Positions 7,468-13,999 of a stretch of 16,277 nt of DNA are shown in pieces. The DNA is from JANOGU01 sp964499865. Its GTDB lineage: Bacteria > Pseudomonadota > Alphaproteobacteria > Rhodobacterales > Rhodobacteraceae. The stretch covers positions 1 through 16,277 of the forward strand of contig CAZCPY010000071.1 of assembly GCA_964499865.1 (NCBI GenBank), written 5' to 3'. Every line of letters begins with the position of its first letter. The stretch's first letter is position 1. Made by a program: the position numbers and the translations under genes. Below the pieces are notes generated by a model. It saw only the letters and a program-made list of their open reading frames with translations. It ran no database searches and was not told the DNA's origin.

Positions 7468-7832
7468 GGGGGGCGCCCGGCCGGTCGGTGGAGCCCCCCT
7501 CCCCCCTCCCCTCCCCACGAGGCGGAGGGGTGGCGCCCTCGGGCCGGGCGGCTGGACGGGGGCGGGCCGGCGCGAGATCCCTCGCCGTCGCACCCCTGAG
7601 GCCCCGGGCGCTTCCCTCCCCCCCCGTGGGGGAGGGAGAGGGTGGGGGGGCGCCCGGCCGGTCGGTGGAGCCCCCCTCCCCCCTCCCCTCCCCACGAGGC
7701 GGAGGGGTGGCGCCCTCGGGCCGGGCGGCTGGACGGGGGCGGGCCGGCGCGAGATCCCTCGCCGTCGCACCCCTGAGGCCCCGGGCGCTTCCCTCCCCCC
7801 CCGTGGGGGAGGGAGAGGGTGGGGGGGCGCCC
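7468..7832. repeat. Exact two-copy 177-bp tandem duplication of a family 2 hairpin element
   Basis: By eye, bases 7468-7655 recur as 7645-7832 with a period of 177 and no mismatch. Each copy has a C-run/G-run hairpin around CCCCACGAGG (about 7510-7531 in copy 1), a middle part with CGGGCGGCTGGACGGGG, and a second hairpin of CTTCCCTCC and GGGGGAGGGAG (about 7611-7637). The array fills most of the livG-livF gap. The period is 59 codons, so frames through it stay open, but the translations are low-complexity P/G/R and I do not call a gene. The junction module resembles 12512-12616. Confidence 0.92.
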
Positions 7833-7884
7833 CGGTCGGGCAGGGGGACGACCCCCACGCTGCGCCGCCGGGACAGGCGCGCCC

Positions 7885-8580
7885 ATGCTGAGCCTGTCCG
7901 CCCTGCAGGCGGGCTACGGCCCCCTGCGCGTGCTGCACGGCGTCACGCTCGACGTGCCCGCGGGGCAGGTCACCTGCCTGATGGGGCGCAACGGCACCGG
8001 CAAGACCACCACCCTGCGCGCGATCATGGGTCTCTGCCCGCCGACCGCGGGCACCGTCACGCTCGGCGACCAGCGGCTCGACCAGCGGCCTGCGCACCGC
8101 ATCCCTGCCGCGGGCATCGGCTATGTGCCGCAGGGCCGCCGCCTGTTCGGCCCGATGACGGTGGCCGAGAACCTGGCCGTGGGGGGCCTCGCCCGTGGCG
8201 ACAACGGCGCCCGGGCGCGGGTGCTGGCGCTGTTCCCGCGACTGGAGGAGCGCCTGCACCAGCCCGCGCAGACCCTGTCGGGGGGCGAGCAGCAGATGCT
8301 GGCGATCGGGCGGGCGCTGTGCCTTTCGCCGCAGGTCCTGCTGCTGGACGAGCCGACCGAGGGCCTTCAGCCCTCGATGGTCGCCCTGATCGCCGAGGCG
8401 GTCCTGCGCCTTCGGGCCGAGCACGATGCGATCCTGCTGGCCGAACAGCGCGCGCGCCCGCCCTTGCGGCTGGCCGACCTCCTCGCCTTCATGGGCCAGG
8501 GCGTGGTGGCCGAGGTGCGGCCCGCCGCCGGGCTGACGGCGGAAGCGCAGGTGTTCCGCGACCGGGTGGGGGTGGGATGA
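7885..8580 (+). CDS. livF: ABC transporter ATP-binding protein (LivF family)
   Basis: The protein has 231 residues. Walker A GRNGTGKTT is at 34-42, the Q-loop region VPQGRRLFGPMTVAENL at 81-97, the signature LSGGEQQ at 131-137, and Walker B VLLLDEPTEGL at 151-161. LLAEQ (184-188) holds the H-loop position, where LivF proteins often have Gln. The last 40 residues (RPPLRLADLLAFMGQGVV) diverge from the usual ADRxYVLExGRIV-like ending but keep its outline. The start is ATG 7885, just after the tandem repeat, with no strong ribosome binding site. The stop overlaps hyuA by 4 bases (ATGA 8577-8580), linking the transporter to the hydantoinase. Length is normal. Confidence 0.92.
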   Translation: MLSLSALQAGYGPLRVLHGVTLDVPAGQVTCLMGRNGTGKTTTLRAIMGLCPPTAGTVTLGDQRLDQRPAHRIPAAGIGYVPQGRRLFGPMTVAENLAVGGLARGDNGARARVLALFPRLEERLHQPAQTLSGGEQQMLAIGRALCLSPQVLLLDEPTEGLQPSMVALIAEAVLRLRAEHDAILLAEQRARPPLRLADLLAFMGQGVVAEVRPAAGLTAEAQVFRDRVGVG

Positions 8581-10637
8581 CGGGTGCGAAGGCGGGTGCG
8601 AAGGCGGGGCTGGTCGCGGGCGTGGACGTGGGCGGGACCTTCACCGACCTCGTGGTGCTGGACCCCGCGACCGGCGCGGTGCGGCTGTCCAAGGTGCCCA
8701 CGACGCTGGACCTCGCCGCGGGCGGACAGGCGGCGGGCGTGGTCGCGGCCTTTGCCGCGGGCGGGGTGGCGCTGGCTGATGTGGCGCTGGCCGTGCACGG
8801 CACCACCGCCACGACGAACGCGGTGATCGAGCGCAAGCTCGCGCGCACGGGCCTCGTGACCACCGAAGGCTTCCGCGACGTGCTGGAGCTTGGCCGCCGC
8901 ACGCGGCCGCAGGCCTACGGGATGACCGGGCGCTTCGTGCCCGTCATCCCGCGCGACCTGCGCCGCGAGGTGCCCGAGCGGATGGACGCCCGCGGCCGCG
9001 TCCTGGTGCCGCTGGACGAGGGGGCCCTGCGCGCGGTCCTTGCGGAGCTCGCCGCAGAAGGCTGCGAAAGCCTGGTGATCCATTTCCTGCATTCCTACGC
9101 CAACCCCGCGCACGAGCTGCGTGCGCTGGAGATCGCCCGCGCGGTCTGGCCCACGCCCTATGTGACAGCGGGCCACCTTCTGCTGTCGGAAAGCCGCGAA
9201 TACGAACGCGGCGTGACCGCGGCGGTCAACGCCGCGGTGCAGCCGATCCTGGAGCGCTATGTCACCGCCCTTGCCGACCGGCTGGCGGCGCAGGGCTACG
9301 CGCGGGACCTGCTGATCCTGACCGGCAACGGCGGCATGACACCCGCCCGCACGGTCGCGGCCGAGGCGGTCAAGACGGTGATGTCGGGCCCCGCCTCGGG
9401 CGTCATGGCCGCCATCGCGACGGGGCGGCGGGCGGGGATGGCGGACCTTCTGACCTACGACATGGGCGGCACCTCGACCGACGTGGCGCTGATCCGCGGC
9501 GGCATGGCGCCGGTCAGCCACGAGGTCGAGATCGAATACGCCATGCCGATCCATGTGCCCCTGGTCGACGTGCGCACGGTGGGCGCAGGCGGCGGGTCGA
9601 TCGCGCGGGTCGCGGCGGGCGGCATGCTGCGGGTGGGGCCGGACAGCGCAGGCTCGGTCCCCGGGCCGATCTGCTACGGCCGCGGCGGCGTGCGGCCCAC
9701 GATCTCGGACGCCAACCTCCTTCTCGGACGCCTGTCCCCCGCCCGCTTCGGCGGGCATCTGGAGGCGGTGCGCCAGGCCTTCGCGGACGCCATCGGCGCG
9801 CCCCTGGGCCTGGGGCCGGAGGAAGCGGCAGAGGCGGTGATCCGGCTGGCCAACGTCCACATGGCGGGCGCGATGCGGATGGTCTCGGTCTCGCTCGGCG
9901 CCGATCCGCGGGATTTCGCGCTGTTCGCCTTCGGCGGCGCGGGGCCGCTGCACGCGATGGCGCTGGCACGCGAGCTGGCGATCCCGCGCGTGCTGGTCCC
10001 CGCAAGGCCGGGGCTGACCAACGCGCTCGGCTGCGTCTGCGCCGACCTGCGGCAGGACTTCGTCCGCAGCCTCAACCGACCGCTGGACGCGGCGGACATG
10101 GAGGAGGTGCATGCGGTGCTGGCGTCGCAGGCCGCCGAGGGGCGCGCGCGGGTGGCCGCGGCGGGCATCGCGCTGACGGCGGTCGAGGTGCGGCACGCGG
10201 CCGACATGCAGTTCGTCGGCCAGACGCACCTGCTGCGCGTGACCCTGCCTTCGGGCACGCCGACGCGCGCGGACCTTCAGGCCCTGTTCGACGCCGCCTA
10301 CCGCACCCGCTTCCAGGTCGACCTGCCGGAAATCCGCGCGAACCTCGTCAACCTGACGACTGCGGTGACCGGCCGGCGGCCCGAGGTCGACCTCTCGCGC
10401 CTGATCGACCCCGCCGGCCGCCGGGCCACCCTGGCCGAGGCGCAGACCGGCACGCGGCCCGTCTGGTTCGACGGCCGGGTCGAAACCCCGGTCTACTGGC
10501 GCGACCACCTGCCCGCCGACGCCACGTTGCGGGGCCCCGCGGTGATCGAGCAGATGGACACGACGATCCTGCTCCTGCCCGGCGACCGCGCTGCGCAGGA
10601 TGCGGACGGCAACCTGATCGTGGAGGTGGGCGGGTGA
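8577..10637 (+). CDS. hyuA: Hydantoinase/oxoprolinase family protein, subunit A (HyuA-like)
   Basis: This 686-residue protein has the usual length for ATP-dependent N-methylhydantoinase/5-oxoprolinase subunit A. In order: VDVGGTFTD (16-24, phosphate loop of the actin-like ATPase fold), HGTTATTNA (74-82), SGPASGVMAA (270-279), DMGGTSTD (295-302), VGAGGGSI (335-342), PICYGRGGVRPTISDANLLLGR (364-385) and FAFGGAGPLHA (450-460). The end GPAVIEQMDTTILLLPGD is typical. With HyuB it should use ATP to open a cyclic amide such as a hydantoin, 5-oxoproline or lactam; acetone carboxylase and caprolactamase belong to the same superfamily, so the substrate is open. The start at 8577 overlaps the livF stop. 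The N terminus holds a 12-bp tandem repeat giving GAKAGAKA. It is predicted cytoplasmic. Confidence 0.92.
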   Translation: MTGAKAGAKAGLVAGVDVGGTFTDLVVLDPATGAVRLSKVPTTLDLAAGGQAAGVVAAFAAGGVALADVALAVHGTTATTNAVIERKLARTGLVTTEGFRDVLELGRRTRPQAYGMTGRFVPVIPRDLRREVPERMDARGRVLVPLDEGALRAVLAELAAEGCESLVIHFLHSYANPAHELRALEIARAVWPTPYVTAGHLLLSESREYERGVTAAVNAAVQPILERYVTALADRLAAQGYARDLLILTGNGGMTPARTVAAEAVKTVMSGPASGVMAAIATGRRAGMADLLTYDMGGTSTDVALIRGGMAPVSHEVEIEYAMPIHVPLVDVRTVGAGGGSIARVAAGGMLRVGPDSAGSVPGPICYGRGGVRPTISDANLLLGRLSPARFGGHLEAVRQAFADAIGAPLGLGPEEAAEAVIRLANVHMAGAMRMVSVSLGADPRDFALFAFGGAGPLHAMALARELAIPRVLVPARPGLTNALGCVCADLRQDFVRSLNRPLDAADMEEVHAVLASQAAEGRARVAAAGIALTAVEVRHAADMQFVGQTHLLRVTLPSGTPTRADLQALFDAAYRTRFQVDLPEIRANLVNLTTAVTGRRPEVDLSRLIDPAGRRATLAEAQTGTRPVWFDGRVETPVYWRDHLPADATLRGPAVIEQMDTTILLLPGDRAAQDADGNLIVEVGG

Positions 10638-10685
10638 TGGCGGATGCGACCGTTGTTGACCGTCGCGCGTTTGGCGAGGACAGCA

Positions 10686-10795
10686 CCGGGGCTCTGCCCC
10701 GGACCCCGGGATATTTGAGAAGAGATGAAGGACATGCGGGTTCATCTCTTCCCAAGTATCCCGGGGGGAGGCGAAGCCGGGGGGCAGCGCCCCCC
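10686..10795. repeat. Family 1 composite palindromic element between hyuA and hyuB
   Basis: The left hairpin is CCGGGGC/TCT/GCCCCGG (10686-10702). Central inverted arms 10705-10729 and 10741-10765 are 25 bases each with only two differences (one would be a G-U wobble, one an A-C mismatch in RNA), around an 11-base loop. The right hairpin is GGGGGGC/AGC/GCCCCCC (10779-10795). The arms carry GGGATATTTG and its partner CAAGTATCCC, the same core as 4551-4560 and 4725-4732. The 184-base gap between the subunit genes is otherwise featureless. Confidence 0.85.
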
Positions 10796-10824
10796 ATGCG
10801 GCCGCTCCGCAGGGAAAACGCGTG

Positions 10825-12492
10825 ATGATGATCGATCCCGTCACGCTGGCCGTCATCCAGGCTGGCCTGCAGCAGGTCTGCGACGAGATGGACCTGACGT
10901 TTTCACGCGCCGCCTTCTCGCCGGTGATCGCCGAGGCCGACGACCGGTCGGACGGCATCTATGACGCGGTGGACGGGTCGCTGGTCGCGCAGGGTGCGAG
11001 GGGGCTGCCGGTCTTTGTGGGGACCATGCAGTTCTCCACCCGCCACCTGATCGCGCGCATCGCTTCGGGCGAGACCCTCGCTCCGGAACCCGGCGACATC
11101 TACATCGTGAACGACCCCTACCTGGGCGGCACGCATCTGATGGACGTGCGCTTTGCCATGCCGGTCTGGCGGGCGGGCCGCATCTTCTGCTGGCTGTCGA
11201 ACACCGGGCACTGGCCCGATACCGGGGGCGCGGTGCCGGGCGGGTTTTCCGCCAGCGCCACCGAGTCGGAACAGGAGGGGCTGCGCCTGCCGCCCGTGAA
11301 GCTGTTCAAGCGCGGCGCGCTGGACCCCGAGATCTGGGCCATCATCCGCTCCAACATCCGCGTCTCCGGCCAGCGCATCGGCGACGTCAAGGCGCAGGCG
11401 GCTGCGCTGAAGGTGGGCGAGGCGCGGCTGCATGCGCTGCTCGACCGCTACGGCGATGCGACGGTGACCGAGGCCATCGCCGCGATGCGGCGGCTGGCCG
11501 AGGCGCAGATGCGCGCCTGCCTCGCGCTGCTGCCCGAGGGCACCTGGCGCGCCGAGGCTTTCGTCGACAGCGACGGGGTGGTGAACGAACCCCTGACCAT
11601 CGCGCTGGTCGTGACGCGCGACGCCGCGGGGATCACCTGCGATTTCGCGGGGTCCTCGCCGCCCTGCATGGGGCCGATGAATTCGGTGCGGGCGACGACG
11701 CTGTCGGCGGTCTACCTCGCGCTGCGCCACATCTTCCCCGAGGTGCCGCTGTCGGCGGGCGCCTTCGCCCCGGTCACGGTGACCGGCATCGCGGGCAGCT
11801 TCCTCGACGCGCAGTATCCCCGCCCGGTGTCGGGCTGCGCGGCCGAGGTCAGCCAGCGCATCGCGGAGGCCGTCTTCCTGGCGCTGGTGCAGGCGGTCCC
11901 CGACCGGGTGACGGCGGCGCCCGCGGGCACGTCGGGCAACTTCGGCCTGGGCGGGCATGACCCCGAGCGGGGGCGGGACTACGTGATGTACCAGATCAGC
12001 GGCGGCGGCTATGGCGGCAATGCCGACCACGACGGGCTGTCGAACGGCTGCTCCACCATCGGCATTTCCAAGGCGCCGCCGGTCGAGATCATGGAAAGCC
12101 AGTTCCCCGTGCTCTACCGCCGCTACGCGCTGCGCGAGGGGTCGGCCGGGCCGGGCCGCCACCGGGGCGGCTTCGGCCTCGACTACGAGATCGAGCTTCT
12201 GCGCGGGCAGGCGCGGGCGAGCTTCGTCATGGACCACGGCCGGTTCGGCCCGCCCGGCGTGCTGGGCGGGGGCGCCGGGGCGGTGAACCGGGTGGAGGTG
12301 ATCCGCGGCGGGCAGGTGATGGTGCCCGAGCACCTGTCCAAGGCGCAGGACATCGCCTTGTCGCCCGGCGACCGCGTCCGCGTCCGCACCCCCGGCGGCG
12401 GCGGCTACGGCGACCCCGCGGAACGTGACCCGGCAGCGGTGGCCGAGGACATCAGGCTGGGGCGGATGCCGGGGGCGGCGAACCCGACCTGA
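10825..12492 (+). CDS. hyuB: Hydantoinase/oxoprolinase family protein, subunit B (HyuB-like)
   Basis: This 555-residue protein matches subunit B of ATP-dependent hydantoinases/oxoprolinases. Visible signatures are DPVTLAVIQAGLQQVCDEMD (N-terminal), NDPYLGGTHLMD (96-107), the metal-site-like NTGHWPDTGG (126-135), and the C-terminal GGGGYGDP (524-531). It partners HyuA in ATP-driven ring opening. Start options are GTG 10822, ATG 10825 and ATG 10828. AGGGA at 10811-10815 fits 10825 (9 bases) well; the choice changes only one or two residues. Unlike most neighbours it is separated from the preceding gene by a long palindromic element, so its translation may be uncoupled from hyuA. Confidence 0.92.
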   Translation: MMIDPVTLAVIQAGLQQVCDEMDLTFSRAAFSPVIAEADDRSDGIYDAVDGSLVAQGARGLPVFVGTMQFSTRHLIARIASGETLAPEPGDIYIVNDPYLGGTHLMDVRFAMPVWRAGRIFCWLSNTGHWPDTGGAVPGGFSASATESEQEGLRLPPVKLFKRGALDPEIWAIIRSNIRVSGQRIGDVKAQAAALKVGEARLHALLDRYGDATVTEAIAAMRRLAEAQMRACLALLPEGTWRAEAFVDSDGVVNEPLTIALVVTRDAAGITCDFAGSSPPCMGPMNSVRATTLSAVYLALRHIFPEVPLSAGAFAPVTVTGIAGSFLDAQYPRPVSGCAAEVSQRIAEAVFLALVQAVPDRVTAAPAGTSGNFGLGGHDPERGRDYVMYQISGGGYGGNADHDGLSNGCSTIGISKAPPVEIMESQFPVLYRRYALREGSAGPGRHRGGFGLDYEIELLRGQARASFVMDHGRFGPPGVLGGGAGAVNRVEVIRGGQVMVPEHLSKAQDIALSPGDRVRVRTPGGGGYGDPAERDPAAVAEDIRLGRMPGAANPT

Positions 12493-12506
12493 CCGGCCCT
12501 TGCCGG
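12493..12506 (+). terminator. Short hairpin directly after hyuB
   Basis: CCGGC and GCCGG arms around CCTT begin just after the hyuB stop at 12490-12492. The stem is only 5 bp and no T-run follows. Together with the larger hairpins at 12522-12541 and 12588-12612 it could end the operon transcript, but a Rho-independent terminator is not demonstrated. Confidence 0.25.
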
Positions 12507-12511
12507 CCGGG

Positions 12512-12616
12512 CGTCTCCCCCCTCCCTCGCGGGGGAGGGAGAGGGTGGGGGCCCGCCCGGCCGGTCTCGCAAAGCCCCCCTCCCCCATCCCCTCCCCACG
12601 AGGGGGAGGGGAGGCG
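12512..12616. repeat. Family 2 hairpin module downstream of hyuB
   Basis: The first hairpin has arms CTCCCTC (12522-12528) and GAGGGAG (12535-12541). A GCCCGGCCGGTC linker follows (12554-12565). The second hairpin has TCCCCTCCCC (12588-12597) and GGGGAGGGGA (12603-12612). The order hairpin, GAGGGTGGGG, linker, AGCCCCCCTCCCCC, hairpin, GGCGC matches the copy junction in the tandem array (about 7608-7716). It occupies about half the 238-base gap between hyuB and the MscS gene; the rest shows only the mscS ribosome binding site. Confidence 0.8.
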
Positions 12617-12719
12617 CGGACCTCCCGCGGTCCGGAATGTCGTGAAGCCCTGCCGCCGCCATGCGGCTGGTGGCGCGCCCCGCTTGCCCGCCCGCGGGCG
12701 CTCTGCCACACCGGCTTGC

Positions 12720-12726
12720 GGAGGTG
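12720..12726 (+). promoter_or_regulatory. Strong ribosome binding site for the MscS gene
   Basis: GGAGGTG, with GGAGG 6 bases from ATG 12731, is the clearest Shine-Dalgarno in the window. It fixes this start over upstream in-frame codons running through the repeat. It suggests independent translation initiation, and perhaps a new transcription unit, after hyuB. Confidence 0.7.
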
Positions 12727-12730
12727 CGGC

Positions 12731-13999
12731 ATGGACGGGGCCGAGGTTCTGGGGGTCTTCGAGCGCGGCTTGGCGCAGGTGCTGGCCTGGGCGCAGAGCC
12801 CGGCGGCCTGGTCGCAGGTGGCGGCTCTGGTCCTGGCCTGGGCCGTGGCGGCGGTGCTGGCGGGGCGGCTGCGGCCCATGCTGGCGGCGTGGCTGACGCC
12901 GGAGGAGGCCGCCGAGGGCCTTCTGGCGAAGGCCCGGCGCATGCTGGCGCCCCTGTTGCCGCTGCTCCTGCCGCTGCTCGCCTATGCGCTGACCGCGCTG
13001 GGCGAGACGGTGACGCGGCAGGTCTTCGGGGCGGGCGAGGTGATCGCCTTCGGCAAGCGCGTCTTCCTGGTCCTGGCCGCCCGCGCGCTGGTGCGCGAGG
13101 TCGTCACCGACCCCTTCCTGCGCCTGCTGGGCCGCTATGTCCTGATCCCGGTCGCCGCCCTGCATGCCCTGGGCCTGCTGGACGACGTGACCGCGCGGCT
13201 GGCGGCGACGCAGGTGAGCTTGGGCAACATCGCCTTCTCGGCGCTGACGCTGGTGCGCGGGGCGATCGCGGGAAGCCTCTTGTTCTGGCTGGGCGCCTGG
13301 TCGAACCGGCAGAGCGGCGACTACATCAAGCGCCAGCCCCTGCGCCCGGCGACGCGCGAGCTGGCCGCAAAGGCCGCAGAGGTCGCCATCTTCGGCGCGG
13401 CCTTCCTGCTTCTGATGTCGATCATGGGCATCGACCTGACCGCCGTGGCGGTCCTTGGCGGCGCGCTCGGCGTCGGCATCGGGCTGGGGCTGCAGCAGAT
13501 CGCGGCGAACTTCGTCTCGGGCATCATCCTGCTGGTCGAGGGGCAGACGACCCTGGGCGACGTGGTGGCGCTGGACGGGGGCGAACAGGGGCGCATCGTG
13601 CAGATGACGGCGCGGGCGGTGGTGCTCGACACCTTCGACGGCCGCCGCATCGTGGTGCCGAACGACCATTTCATCACCACGCGCGTCGTCAACTTTTCCG
13701 ACGACGCCAGCCCCAACCGGTTCGAGGCGCGTTTCGCCACGGTGCCCGAGGCAGATCCCGCCCGGGTGATCGAGGTCGCCTCAAAGGCGGTGGCCGCCCT
13801 GCCCTTCGTCCATGCAAGCCCCGCGGCGGCGGGCGAGATCCTGCGGTTCGGGGAACGGGGGCCGGAGTTCGTGGTGAAGTTCTGGGCCACGGGCTTCGAC
13901 GACGGCGACAACGCCTACATGGGCCCCGCCCTGCTGGCGATCTGGGAGGCGCTGCGGGCCGAGGGCATCGCCATGCCCTTCCGCCGCGACGCCGCGTGA
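12731..13999 (+). CDS. MscS-family mechanosensitive ion channel
   Basis: The protein has 422 residues. Several hydrophobic helices (about 27-45, 72-90, 105-121, 133-150, 166-188, 213-233) precede the pore helix LTAVAVLGGALGVGIGLGLQ (236-255), whose small Gly/Ala residues allow the tight packing of MscS TM3. Next come IAANFVSGIILLVEG and the beta-domain with GDVVAL, GRIVQMTARAVVLDTFDGRRIVVPN and a soluble alpha/beta C-terminal domain. It should sit in the inner membrane and release solutes on hypo-osmotic shock. It is longer than E. coli MscS (286) because of extra N-terminal helices, which is common. It overlaps the flavoprotein gene by 4 bases. No symbol is given because several paralogue classes exist. 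Confidence 0.9.
   Translation: MDGAEVLGVFERGLAQVLAWAQSPAAWSQVAALVLAWAVAAVLAGRLRPMLAAWLTPEEAAEGLLAKARRMLAPLLPLLLPLLAYALTALGETVTRQVFGAGEVIAFGKRVFLVLAARALVREVVTDPFLRLLGRYVLIPVAALHALGLLDDVTARLAATQVSLGNIAFSALTLVRGAIAGSLLFWLGAWSNRQSGDYIKRQPLRPATRELAAKAAEVAIFGAAFLLLMSIMGIDLTAVAVLGGALGVGIGLGLQQIAANFVSGIILLVEGQTTLGDVVALDGGEQGRIVQMTARAVVLDTFDGRRIVVPNDHFITTRVVNFSDDASPNRFEARFATVPEADPARVIEVASKAVAALPFVHASPAAAGEILRFGERGPEFVVKFWATGFDDGDNAYMGPALLAIWEALRAEGIAMPFRRDAA

Noticed and set aside
7468..7832. Tandem repeat considered as a CRISPR array
   Set aside because: There are only two long adjacent copies with no unique spacers and no cas genes.
7421..7891. Open frames on both strands through the tandem repeat (156 aa on +, 148 and 165 aa on -)
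   Set aside because: They are low-complexity P/G/R translations of C-runs and G-runs, with no start context or normal codon use. The 177-bp period is a multiple of three, which keeps the frames open by chance.
8367..10958. Long minus-strand open frame (863 aa) opposite livF-hyuA-hyuB
   Set aside because: It is antisense to clearly recognisable LivF, HyuA and HyuB motifs and is rich in R, H, G and Q, typical of a GC-rich shadow frame.
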